Below the pieces are notes generated by a model. That model worked only from the letters and a program-made list of their open reading frames with translations, did not search any database and was not told the DNA's origin. Below, piece after piece: positions 8,097 to 16,175 of a DNA stretch of 24,887 nt. Origin of the DNA: Ruminococcaceae bacterium UBA3710 (GTDB lineage Bacteria; Bacillota; Clostridia; Oscillospirales; Acutalibacteraceae); contig DFHZ01000102.1 in NCBI GenBank assembly GCA_002371985.1, forward strand, positions 1 through 24,887, written 5' to 3'. A program made the translations under genes and the position numbers. How positions within the stretch are numbered: position 1 is the first letter of the stretch; every line of letters starts with the position of its first letter.

Positions 8097-10541
8097 ATGA
8101 AGAATTTTATAAAAAAATCTGTGGCGTTTTTTAATGTTCATATTAATGGTTATAAAGGCGCTGTTTCTCTGCTTTTAATATTGACTATGTTGCCAATGAT
8201 GACTGCGGCGCTGTTAGTTGTTGAGTCTGCAAGATATCAAAATGCAATACAGTCACTTGATGAGATGTTAGATTGCGTTGGATTGTCCTCTATTGCTGAT
8301 TATGATAAGTATATTGAGGATCGCTTTGACTTATTAGCTGTTTCTCAAAAGAAAAGCATAAATACAACATTTAACGACTACCTTCAGAGAAATTTGCCCG
8401 CACTTAAAAATGTTTATACATCTTCAACCACCAATGCAGAGGGCTGTCTTCCTTTGTCTGAAACTGCTGTGTTAAAGGAACAAATCCTGGACTATAGTGA
8501 ATTATCTGTCGGTATTGAAACCTTTTACGAAGGGTTCAATATTGACGAGTTATTAAGCAAATTACAAGAGGCGATAGGTTTAGGCGATATTAATAAGTAT
8601 ATGGATACTGCAAGCGGGGCGGCAGATCTTGCGACGGCAGCATCAGATCTTATTACAGAATTAAAAGAATTGAAAGAAAAGTCCTCGGATTATGAAACTA
8701 AAAAATCAGAATATGAACAAGCCGCAGATGATTTTTATGAAAAAAGCGATTCTCTCATAAGTATTTTAAGAAGTAAAACGGAAAGTGGAGTGGATGATCT
8801 TTATTCTGATAGTGAAGTAAGTCAAAAGGTAAATGATTTAAAAACTGGAATAACTACTTTTAAAGATAAAACAGGTGCGTTATCCGACGCAACAAAATCA
8901 TTAAAAGAAAAAGTAAGTAGCTGCTTTTCAAAGTTGAGCGATGTTACAGAAAAAGCCGGAAGTTTGCAAAGATCATATGAGCAAATACCCGGAACTACTT
9001 TGCAAGACCAATGCACAACTTCGACCAGTGAATGGGTTGTAATTGTTGCAGATGAGGCAACAGATGTATTAAACGAAGTAGTAGATCGAGGTTCCTATGC
9101 TTCCAATATGGATACACAAAAAAGCAGGCTTGATGATCAGAAAAGCAAATTAAGCAGAATAAAGTGTGATGGTTCTGATCCAGGTCAAAACAATTATGTT
9201 ATAGATGTTTCCTCTAATCGCAGTGATATAGAACGGGATTTTTCAAAGATTAATACAAATGCAATCAGGAATAATGCAAGCAGTTTGATTGATGGTACAG
9301 TATCTGATTTAGATAATAATCGATCTACCATTGAGGAAAATACTAGAGCCGATATGGGGAAATTGCTAGATGTGGCTGTTGAATTACTGGGTGTTCAGCT
9401 TTTTTATGATGGTTCTTTAGATTCAAAAATATCAAGTAACGTTTTATTTCAGACGAATCCTGAAATGTCGCTAACTAACACTTTAATAACAGATGCCATA
9501 ACGAAAGTCTTAGATGGTGGCAGAGGTTTTATAGAGGCATTAGGTGAATTCAATATTTTAAAAGCTCTAAAATCTTTGGCTGAATTTTTGGTTGGTATTG
9601 TAGAGTTTATTGCTTCGATAGTGACATGGATAGGCGAAACACTAATTAATCTAGCCACTTTATTGACCTCTGGTTCAGAAATGTTTAAAACATTTTTACT
9701 ATCTGGTTATTGTATTTATAATTTACCTTGTCGCACAACATTTGAATCAGGAAAATCAATTAGCGGGTATAGTTATAAGAAAATATTTGATATGTTTGAA
9801 GGCACTATAGGGAATCGTTTTACGGGTTGTTTAGACGATTTAAAAAACATGGCTGATGGTTCAGAAGACGGTACCGATTTAGGATTTAAAGGTGCAGAAT
9901 CGGAGTATGTTTTAATTGGCTCAAAAAACGAACTATTAAATCAAAGTGCAACATTTTTTAATATATATTTGTTCCGTCTGGTTCTTGATATAATTCCTCT
10001 ATTTAAAAACGAGCAATTATCAGCTATTGCAGGTGCAGCCAATGTTGCAAGTTGGGTTGTATGGCTAGTTGCCATCCTTGCTGAACCAATGATAGATACT
10101 ATAATGTTAGTAAATGGACAAGAGGAAAATTTAATTAAAGAAACGGTTTATTTTTCTTATAGCGGTAATAATGTGTTAATGCATAGAGCAGCTAATATTA
10201 CAGGATTATCCGATTCCGTAAAATCAAAGCTTTCTGATTCAATTACGGCCGAAAACGGTAATGCTGATTATAAAGGGTTTTTACCAATGAATTATCAAGA
10301 GCATTTACTAATTCTATTATTATTGACTGCCTCACCGACAGAGATGTTAGCACGAATTCAAGATTTAATTAATATGGAAACCAAAGAATACTATAAAGAT
10401 GACTTTGATTTTTCATTAACCAATACTTACACCAATATAAAAATTGAAAGCAATGGCACGCTAAATTCTATGTTTGATTTGGAACTCTTAACGGCAGACG
10501 GTCCTTTTTCGATTAGTAGAAAAAGATTTGTCGGATATTAG
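8097..10541 (+). CDS. Large TadG-like envelope protein (DUF5702 type)
   Basis: An 814-residue protein with an N-terminal membrane helix (about residues 22-46, GAVSLLLILTMLPMMTAALL) followed by VVESARYQNAIQSLDEML, as in TadG-like and DUF5702 proteins of Gram-positive Tad loci. Residues about 150-310 are rich in heptad-like charged helices and probably coiled coil. The C-terminal half has several hydrophobic patches (around ILVGIVEFIASIVTWIGETL and NVASWVVWLVAILAEPMI) and the stretch YQEHLLILLLLTASPTEMLA, which I associate with this family. Unlike its two neighbours it lacks the +5 glutamate after the leader glycine (GAVSLL), so it may not be cleaved. ATG 8097 follows GAAGTGAT at 8084-8091. Likely a structural partner of the pilus at the outer membrane face or wall; family name moderately certain. 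Confidence 0.72.
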   Translation: MKNFIKKSVAFFNVHINGYKGAVSLLLILTMLPMMTAALLVVESARYQNAIQSLDEMLDCVGLSSIADYDKYIEDRFDLLAVSQKKSINTTFNDYLQRNLPALKNVYTSSTTNAEGCLPLSETAVLKEQILDYSELSVGIETFYEGFNIDELLSKLQEAIGLGDINKYMDTASGAADLATAASDLITELKELKEKSSDYETKKSEYEQAADDFYEKSDSLISILRSKTESGVDDLYSDSEVSQKVNDLKTGITTFKDKTGALSDATKSLKEKVSSCFSKLSDVTEKAGSLQRSYEQIPGTTLQDQCTTSTSEWVVIVADEATDVLNEVVDRGSYASNMDTQKSRLDDQKSKLSRIKCDGSDPGQNNYVIDVSSNRSDIERDFSKINTNAIRNNASSLIDGTVSDLDNNRSTIEENTRADMGKLLDVAVELLGVQLFYDGSLDSKISSNVLFQTNPEMSLTNTLITDAITKVLDGGRGFIEALGEFNILKALKSLAEFLVGIVEFIASIVTWIGETLINLATLLTSGSEMFKTFLLSGYCIYNLPCRTTFESGKSISGYSYKKIFDMFEGTIGNRFTGCLDDLKNMADGSEDGTDLGFKGAESEYVLIGSKNELLNQSATFFNIYLFRLVLDIIPLFKNEQLSAIAGAANVASWVVWLVAILAEPMIDTIMLVNGQEENLIKETVYFSYSGNNVLMHRAANITGLSDSVKSKLSDSITAENGNADYKGFLPMNYQEHLLILLLLTASPTEMLARIQDLINMETKEYYKDDFDFSLTNTYTNIKIESNGTLNSMFDLELLTADGPFSISRKRFVGY

Positions 10542-10558
10542 TTTCCTAGGAGGATAAT

Positions 10559-11107
10559 ATGAAGGATACCAAAGGTTCTGTAATGTTGGAAACATCTATT
10601 TTTCTACCACTATTTATCTTTTTGTTCTTGTTTTTATTTGGATTATTCTCAATTGTTATTGCTCAAAATGAAGTCAATCATGCACTGATTCAATCATCTA
10701 AAAGTGTTTCACTGGATCCATATTTGGCTGAACATGTTGACTCAATAGAAGAGTCAAAGGAGTTTTGGTCTAATTTCGGAAGTATGTTTTTGGATATTGT
10801 TCGTTCTTCAAATGATGCGCATTTTTCCTCTTCCAGCGATTGGTATGAAACAGGTAGCGGAGCGTCAACCGTTGTTAAAGACAGATTTGTAGGATATATT
10901 TCCGGTGGGGATGAGAATAAAGCAAATGAAAAATTAAAAAAACTGGGTGTAGAAAACGGTTTGAACGGTATTTTGTTTATAAGTAATATCAATGATGGAA
11001 ACATTGAGACAACCATAAAGTACAACTTAAAATTTTGGTTTAATATATTCGATATTGGAAAGATACCTATGGAACAAACTATAGTTTCAAAATTATGGGG
11101 AGTTTAA
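10559..11107 (+). CDS. TadE/TadF-like minor pilin
   Basis: A 182-residue single-pass protein beginning MKDTKGSVMLETSIFLPLF. The G6|SVMLE motif with E11 at +5 is a canonical class III prepilin cleavage site; the hydrophobic helix spans about residues 11-37 and ends near FSIVIAQNEVNHALIQ. The rest is a soluble ectodomain of about 145 residues ending KLWGV, without known catalytic motifs. A strong AGGAGGAT at 10548-10555 sets the start. It closes the envelope block; with the similar protein at 7413 it makes a TadE/TadF pair around the large TadG-like protein. Confidence 0.78.
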   Translation: MKDTKGSVMLETSIFLPLFIFLFLFLFGLFSIVIAQNEVNHALIQSSKSVSLDPYLAEHVDSIEESKEFWSNFGSMFLDIVRSSNDAHFSSSSDWYETGSGASTVVKDRFVGYISGGDENKANEKLKKLGVENGLNGILFISNINDGNIETTIKYNLKFWFNIFDIGKIPMEQTIVSKLWGV

Positions 11108-11128
11108 TACTTTTTTGGGGGATAATTT

Positions 11129-12673
11129 ATGAATTTTGTATTTGAAAGCCAAGGAACTAATACATATTTAGTGTATGAAATTGGTGCGGAAGACACCATT
11201 GACACTATGAGCCTTGGTATGCTTACAAACAATAATATACCGGGACTTGCACCTGCAATTTTCACGCAAATGGATGCAACTAAATATATAAAGTACAATG
11301 TTTCGGCAAAAGTATCTGTTAAACAGTTTTTTGAGGGACAAGTCAATAAAAAAAGACTATTAGGTGTCTTTAACGGCATTATAAATGCCATGATGTCGGC
11401 CGAAGAATATATGATAGATATTAACTCTATACTTTTAGATTTCAACTATATATTTGCAGATGTATCAACATGTGAAACAGTTTTAATCTGCTTGCCGATT
11501 GCTGAAGCGAATACAGGAACGGATCTCGGATCTTTCTTCAAATCAATAATGTTCGGTACGCAATTTGATCAAACAGAGAATTGCGATCATGTTGCAAAGA
11601 TTATTAACTATCTTAACAGCAATCCTGTCTTTTCTTTGTCGGAGTTCAAAAAGGTTATTGATAGTATAGGTAACTCCGGTGTTGTAACACAAACACCGGT
11701 TCAACAGCCAAGAGTTGAGCCGGCACCGATGCCCAAAAAGAAACCAATTCAAAAGCCTGTTCAACAGCCTCAATCTGAAATAAGACAAGAAAATCCTACG
11801 GTGGCGACTGTTCCGGTTCAGCTTATGCCACAATCTATACCCAATTATTCTAAACAAAATGCTGCGCCGGTTGCAACACCACCTGTAAATATTCCGGTTA
11901 AACCGAATGCGAAAGAATCTGATGTGCCTAATACAACAGAAAAACCCATGTCTTTTTTCTATTTAATGCAGCATTATAGCAAAGAAAACAAGGCGATTTA
12001 CGATGCACAAAAAGCCGCAAAAAAAACTGGCAAGAATAATGGAATACCTACACCACCTCCAGCTCAGCCTAAAAAGCAACCCAATACTGGATTTGCTATT
12101 CCTGGTGCACCCCAAAACGCAGGTTTTGCAATTCCAGGACAACCTGCTTCTCAGGTTAATCAAGCTCAGCAACAACCGCAGAAACCGGTTCAGAAACCTG
12201 TTGCACAACCCAAGCAACAGCCGGTACAGGTACAGCAACCTACATATACACCGCCTGCTTACACCACACCCGCGCAACCGCAGGGACAGTCTGCAAGTTT
12301 TGGCGAAACCACTGTTTTGGGTGGTGGAAAGATTGGTGAGACAACTGTCCTTGGTGCTGGATCACCAGAAGTCCAGATTCGCCCTCACCTTATCAGAACA
12401 AAAAACAATGAACATATAAATCTTGATAAACCGGTATTCAGAATTGGCAAAGAAAAAAGCTATGTAGATTACTTTGTCAGTGATAACACAGCTGTAAGCA
12501 GAAGCCATTGCAATATAATCACGCGAGATGGTCAATACTTCATTGTTGATACGAACTCTACCAACCATACATATGTTAACGGTGGAATGATTCAGAGTAA
12601 CGTTGAGACACAGTTGTCTCATGGAATGAAAATCAGACTTGCTAATGAAGACTTTGAGTTTAGGCTTTATTAA
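11129..12673 (+). CDS. DUF6382-FHA phosphothreonine-reader protein
   Basis: A 514-residue cytoplasmic protein in three parts. Residues 1 to about 185 resemble the DUF6382 domain found on many clostridial FHA proteins (VSAKVSVKQFFEGQ; FNYIFADVSTCETVLICLPI). Residues about 190-390 are a low-complexity Pro/Gln-rich linker. Residues about 425-514 are an FHA domain with the phosphopeptide-binding residues in place: R438 in FRIGK, S457-R-S-H460, and N484 in YVNGG. FHA domains bind phosphothreonine peptides. Just before the FHA domain are two ETTVLG motifs (E393 and E404, 11 residues apart) that could be phosphorylated and bound in cis or trans. It begins the signalling block, before SIMPL, PP2C and kinase genes. 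ATG 11129 follows GGGGGAT at 11116-11122. Confidence 0.88.
   Translation: MNFVFESQGTNTYLVYEIGAEDTIDTMSLGMLTNNNIPGLAPAIFTQMDATKYIKYNVSAKVSVKQFFEGQVNKKRLLGVFNGIINAMMSAEEYMIDINSILLDFNYIFADVSTCETVLICLPIAEANTGTDLGSFFKSIMFGTQFDQTENCDHVAKIINYLNSNPVFSLSEFKKVIDSIGNSGVVTQTPVQQPRVEPAPMPKKKPIQKPVQQPQSEIRQENPTVATVPVQLMPQSIPNYSKQNAAPVATPPVNIPVKPNAKESDVPNTTEKPMSFFYLMQHYSKENKAIYDAQKAAKKTGKNNGIPTPPPAQPKKQPNTGFAIPGAPQNAGFAIPGQPASQVNQAQQQPQKPVQKPVAQPKQQPVQVQQPTYTPPAYTTPAQPQGQSASFGETTVLGGGKIGETTVLGAGSPEVQIRPHLIRTKNNEHINLDKPVFRIGKEKSYVDYFVSDNTAVSRSHCNIITRDGQYFIVDTNSTNHTYVNGGMIQSNVETQLSHGMKIRLANEDFEFRLY
12305..12370 (+). repeat. Two tandem 33-base ETTVLG motif repeats
   Basis: Two consecutive 11-residue units in the FHA protein, ETTVLGGGKIG then ETTVLGAGSPE. 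The same ETTVL core recurs in the products at 12685-13416 and 16176-16700. The first unit shares 17 consecutive bases, gaaaccactgttttggg, with the SIMPL gene at 13294-13310. Confidence 0.9.
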
Positions 12674-12684
12674 GGTGATCAGTT

Positions 12685-13416
12685 ATGGATAGAAGAATAT
12701 CAATAAAAGGAACAGGAAAAATTTCCGTTAGTGTTGATTATGTTGAAATACGCATAACTGTTGAAGGAAAAAACAAAAAATACGAGAAAGCTGTATTAGA
12801 AGCCACTGAATTAGTTTCTGAAATAGACAAAAATCTAGCAAAAGTAGGATTTGAAAAGAATGATCTTAAAACAGAACAATACGGTGTGCAAAAGGATTAT
12901 AGTTACATGCCTAATAAAAGAGGAATTGGTATTCCAGACAGGAAAGAAAGTGGATTTGTTTGTCGCCATAATTTAAAATTGGAATTTGATTTTGAGAACA
13001 AAAAGTTAATTGATGCGGTCGTGGCCATAACAAATTGCATATCTGAATCAAAAATAGAAGTGCTTTTTACAGTTAAAGATAAAAATGCAGTAAATGAGCA
13101 ACTCTTGTCTTCCGTTTCAATGAACGCAAGGCAAAAGGCAGAAATATTATGTTCGGCTGCGGGCAGTAAGCTTGGGCAACTTATTAAGATCGATTATAAT
13201 TGGGAAGAGCGTGACCTATTCTCAAAAAGTCAATTTTTTGGTAATACAGCTGGGTTTCGCTTACCTCAACCTCAGTTGTCATCTTCATTTCAGGAAACCA
13301 CTGTTTTGGGACAGTCGTCTGCTAGTCTTGCACCAATTCTTCCGCAACCAGTTGATATTCGTCCTGACGATATTATATTAACTGATTCCGCAATGTTTGT
13401 TTGGGAAATATTGTAA
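12685..13416 (+). CDS. SIMPL-domain (DUF541) protein, apparently cytoplasmic
   Basis: A 243-residue protein with a SIMPL/DUF541 fold: the opening ISIKGTGKISVSVDYVEIRI and VEGKNKKYEKAVLEATELV, the middle NLKLEFDFENKKLIDAVVAI, the helix ARQKAEILCSAAGSKLGQLI and a last strand near DIRPDDIILTDSAMFVWEIL all fit. Most SIMPL proteins I know have a signal peptide; this one starts directly with the first strand, so it should remain in the cytoplasm. The variable loop before the last strand carries ETTVLG (E204-G209), the motif also seen in the FHA and 16176 proteins. ATG 12685 follows AAGGTGAT at 12672-12679. Function unknown; likely a target or partner of the kinase/FHA module. Confidence 0.8.
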   Translation: MDRRISIKGTGKISVSVDYVEIRITVEGKNKKYEKAVLEATELVSEIDKNLAKVGFEKNDLKTEQYGVQKDYSYMPNKRGIGIPDRKESGFVCRHNLKLEFDFENKKLIDAVVAITNCISESKIEVLFTVKDKNAVNEQLLSSVSMNARQKAEILCSAAGSKLGQLIKIDYNWEERDLFSKSQFFGNTAGFRLPQPQLSSSFQETTVLGQSSASLAPILPQPVDIRPDDIILTDSAMFVWEIL

Positions 13417-13426
13417 TTCGGATTTA

Positions 13427-13433
13427 AAGAGGT
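13427..13433 (+). promoter_or_regulatory. Orphan Shine-Dalgarno without a usable start codon
   Basis: AAGAGGT is followed eight bases on by ATT triplets and a TGA, so no meaningful ORF starts here. The site and its next bases (AAGAGGTAATACTTATT) closely resemble the phosphatase initiation region (AAGAGGTGTACTTATG at 13663-13678). It may be a relic of a duplicated or displaced initiation site. Confidence 0.35.
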
Positions 13434-13477
13434 AATACTTATTATTATTTGATAAATAAGAAATGAGGAATTTTAAA

Positions 13478-13642
13478 GTGGTTGTTTTGCTACCTGTTTA
13501 TTTGGCAGTTGCCATGGCAACTGTGTTACTATTAACCAAACTTGGAGTTTCGATATGGGTTTCAATTCCTTTAGTAGCAATAGCATGTATTGTAATTATT
13601 TATGCCACTATTGTTGTTAGAAACAGAAAAAACGGCAAATGA
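13478..13642 (+). CDS. Small two-helix membrane protein
   Basis: A 54-residue protein with two hydrophobic segments (VVLLPVYLAVAMATVLLL and WVSIPLVAIACIVIIYATIV) joined by a short turn, ending in the basic tail RNRKNGK, so both ends probably face the cytoplasm. I prefer GTG 13478 because TGAGGAA at 13464-13470 lies seven bases upstream. The alternative ATG 13463 adds five residues (MRNFK) but its upstream region has no good binding site. It lies between the SIMPL and PP2C genes, in the same direction. No family recognised. Coding potential is supported by the ribosome site, the clean two-helix pattern and the tight fit between neighbours. Confidence 0.6.
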   Translation: MVVLLPVYLAVAMATVLLLTKLGVSIWVSIPLVAIACIVIIYATIVVRNRKNGK

Positions 13643-13675
13643 AAAAGTTTAGTTGCATAAGCAAGAGGTGTACTT

Positions 13676-14443
13676 ATGAATTTTATTGTTTCCGGTAATA
13701 CGGATATAGGATTGACCAAATCGACGAATCAAGATAGTTTGTCGATAAAGGTCATAAATACTAAACAAGGCCGTATGGTTCTTGCAGTTTTATGTGATGG
13801 AATGGGCGGATTGGATAAAGGCGAAGTTGCTTCCGCGTCCGTCATTCGAGCTTTCGATAATTGGGCCAAGAATGATCTTCCTGCACTTTGTGAAGCGCCT
13901 ATAGAAGATCCCATTATTCGTTCTCAATGGGAGAATATTATTACCGAGCAAAACAATAAAATAAAAGCATACGGCGGCGGTCTTGGCATTAAACTTGGGA
14001 CAACTGTTACAGCCATGCTTTTAACGCAAACGCGGTATTACATTATCAATGTCGGGGATACACGTGCGTATGAGTTGTATAACGGCATTAGGCAAATCAC
14101 AAATGACCAGACATTTGTCGCTCGTGAAGTGGCTCTTGGAAATATGACGGAAGAGCAGGCACTCACTGACGAAAGAAGAAGCGTTCTTCTACAATGTGTT
14201 GGTGCCTCGGATGAGGTTTATCCGGATATGTTCTTTGGAGATATCAAAGAAAATGCTGTATATATGCTTTGTTGCGACGGATTCAGACATGAAATTTCTC
14301 CTGAAGAAATCTATGAAAGATTTCATCCGGACAAGCTTCTTGACGAGCATAAGATGAATCAGGCATCGTTGGAGCTAATTGAACTTAATAAGCAACGCCA
14401 AGAACGTGATAATATTACGGTTGCACTTATCAGAACATTCTAA
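13676..14443 (+). CDS. PP2C-family Ser/Thr protein phosphatase
   Basis: A 255-residue metal-dependent phosphatase (PPM/PP2C, Stp/PrpC-like) expected to reverse phosphorylation by the adjacent kinase. Metal-binding and motif residues are present: D20 in NQDS, D41 in LCDGMGG, D128 in VGDTRAY, D201 in CCDGF and D245 in ERDNITV. Also present are KLGTTVTAM and the flap-like ITNDQTFVAREVALGNMTEE. Complete single-domain length, no membrane segment, so cytoplasmic. ATG 13676 follows AAGAGGTG at 13663-13670. It lies 14 bases before the kinase gene, the common phosphatase-kinase pair of Firmicutes. Confidence 0.95.
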   Translation: MNFIVSGNTDIGLTKSTNQDSLSIKVINTKQGRMVLAVLCDGMGGLDKGEVASASVIRAFDNWAKNDLPALCEAPIEDPIIRSQWENIITEQNNKIKAYGGGLGIKLGTTVTAMLLTQTRYYIINVGDTRAYELYNGIRQITNDQTFVAREVALGNMTEEQALTDERRSVLLQCVGASDEVYPDMFFGDIKENAVYMLCCDGFRHEISPEEIYERFHPDKLLDEHKMNQASLELIELNKQRQERDNITVALIRTF

Positions 14444-14457
14444 AGGGGGATAGGCAA

Positions 14458-16161
14458 ATGCTTGAGATTGGGTCTCTTGTTGACGGCAAGTATAAAATAC
14501 TAAACAAAGTCGGTCAGGGCGGAATGAGCGTTGTCTATCTCGCCATGAACGAGAAGGCTAATAAGCAATGGGCGGTCAAGGAAGTTCGTAAAGACGGCGT
14601 ACTAGACTTTGAATCTGTTAAACAGGGGCTTGTTGCAGAAACAGATATTCTGAAGAAACTCAACCACCCTAATCTTCCGAGTATTATAGACGTTATTGAT
14701 ACAGATGAATCATTCATCATAATTATGGACTACATTCAGGGCAACTCTCTGAATAATGCCCTTGAGGAATTTGGTGCACAGCCGCAAGAAAATGTCATAG
14801 AGTGGGCAAAACAACTCTGTGATGTTCTTGGATATTTACATAGTCGTCAACCGGCAATTATTTATCGTGATATGAAGCCGGCTAATATCATGCTTAAACC
14901 GGATGGCAATGTCACTTTGATTGACTTTGGTACTGCACGAGAGTTTAAGGAAAAAAACCTTGCAGATACGACATGCCTTGGAACCGTTGGCTATGCCGCC
15001 CCAGAACAGTTTGGTGGCATGGGTCAAACGGATGCGAGAACAGACATTTACTGCTTGGGTGCGACTTTGTATCACCTTGTTACCGGTATGAATCCTTGCG
15101 AGCCACCTTATGAAATTAAGCCTATTAGAGAAATCAATCCGGCTCTTTCCAGTGGGCTCGAGAGAATCATCCAAAAATGTACACAGCGTGATCCTAACGA
15201 TAGATATCAGTCGGCTGCGGAACTTATGTATGCCCTTGAACACTACAATGAAATTGATGATATTTATCGTAAAAAACAGAAAAATAAGTTAGTGAAATTT
15301 TTGATTCCGACCATCCTCACATTTGTTTTTGCCGGAGTTTCAATATGGGGATATATGTCTGCGGAAAATAAGAAAAAAGAGAATTACGACTACATATTGG
15401 CTAATGCGTCAAAAGAAAGTGATTACTATGAAGCCATTGTGACCGATCCAACCAGGACGGATGCTTATCTCGGAACCGATGATCACGAGGGACTTATTAA
15501 ATTCTTGATTAACGACGGCGAATTGACATCCGAAGAAAACGGAACGCTTTCTAAATTAAGAGGTGGATTGGACGACATAAATCTAAGTGGATATTCAACC
15601 ACTGTTAAAGTTCTTGATGAGCTTGAAAAAGCAGATAAAAAAGGATATTCGCGTGTTTGCTATGAAATCGGTGAAGCGTATCTGTTCTACTACAATGTTA
15701 GTGTTGAAAAAGACAAATATGCCGCTGCTGCTACCTGGTTCCAATATGCAGAGGCGGATTATCCAATTGCAAAAATGTATTGCGACATCTCTACCTGTTT
15801 GCAGAATATTGCTAAATATTCAAAAGCGGGGCAACTTGCAAAACTCAATGAGGAGTATGGTAATCTTTGGGAACAGATAACTTCGTTGAATGATAATGCG
15901 CTCAATAATTTCTCAAATGATACAGAAGGTCTTGATCTTAAACTTAGAGTATGGAATGAAATAATCAATATGATCAGAAACAATGCAAAGGAACTATGTG
16001 AAGTTTCATCACAAAATAAAGTTCTTAATCTGATCAACGGTATTTCGGATAACAGTTCAAAGATTACAAACGCTTTTCTTCAAGAAAGCATTAATTCCTT
16101 AAAGAGCAACATAGATGAAACGGTAAAAAAAGTCAACTCAATAAAGAAAAGGGAAGGATAA
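14458..16161 (+). CDS. Transmembrane Ser/Thr protein kinase
   Basis: A 567-residue Hanks-type kinase. The catalytic domain covers residues about 10-265: glycine loop GQGGMSVVY (19-27), K41 in WAVKEV, E61 on helix C, catalytic D138 in IYRDMKPAN with N143, D156 in DFG, activation segment TTCLGTVGYAAPEQF. The usual HRD histidine is tyrosine (YRD). A membrane helix follows at about 278-299 (LIPTILTFVFAGVSIWGY). The outer C-terminal about 265 residues are helical and TPR-like (YEIGEAYLFYYNV; YAAAATWFQYAEADYPIAKM) instead of PASTA repeats, so it is not a PrkC of the muropeptide-sensing type. ATG 14458 follows AAAGGGGGAT at 14442-14451. Probable substrates are the ETTVL-bearing proteins nearby, by inference. 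Confidence 0.95.
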   Translation: MLEIGSLVDGKYKILNKVGQGGMSVVYLAMNEKANKQWAVKEVRKDGVLDFESVKQGLVAETDILKKLNHPNLPSIIDVIDTDESFIIIMDYIQGNSLNNALEEFGAQPQENVIEWAKQLCDVLGYLHSRQPAIIYRDMKPANIMLKPDGNVTLIDFGTAREFKEKNLADTTCLGTVGYAAPEQFGGMGQTDARTDIYCLGATLYHLVTGMNPCEPPYEIKPIREINPALSSGLERIIQKCTQRDPNDRYQSAAELMYALEHYNEIDDIYRKKQKNKLVKFLIPTILTFVFAGVSIWGYMSAENKKKENYDYILANASKESDYYEAIVTDPTRTDAYLGTDDHEGLIKFLINDGELTSEENGTLSKLRGGLDDINLSGYSTTVKVLDELEKADKKGYSRVCYEIGEAYLFYYNVSVEKDKYAAAATWFQYAEADYPIAKMYCDISTCLQNIAKYSKAGQLAKLNEEYGNLWEQITSLNDNALNNFSNDTEGLDLKLRVWNEIINMIRNNAKELCEVSSQNKVLNLINGISDNSSKITNAFLQESINSLKSNIDETVKKVNSIKKREG

Positions 16162-16175
16162 GGAGGCGACCGACA

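Noticed and set aside
11963-12419. Arg/Leu-rich open frames on both strands over the FHA protein linker.
   Set aside because: Frame shadows of the Pro/Gln-rich low-complexity region; composition is explained by the CAA/CCG codons.
14836-15243. 135-residue antisense open frame over the kinase gene.
   Set aside because: The kinase frame has every catalytic motif; the antisense product has no recognisable domain and no start signals.
14458-16161. Calling the kinase PrkC.
   Set aside because: The outer part shows no PASTA repeats, which define PrkC-type kinases of Firmicutes.
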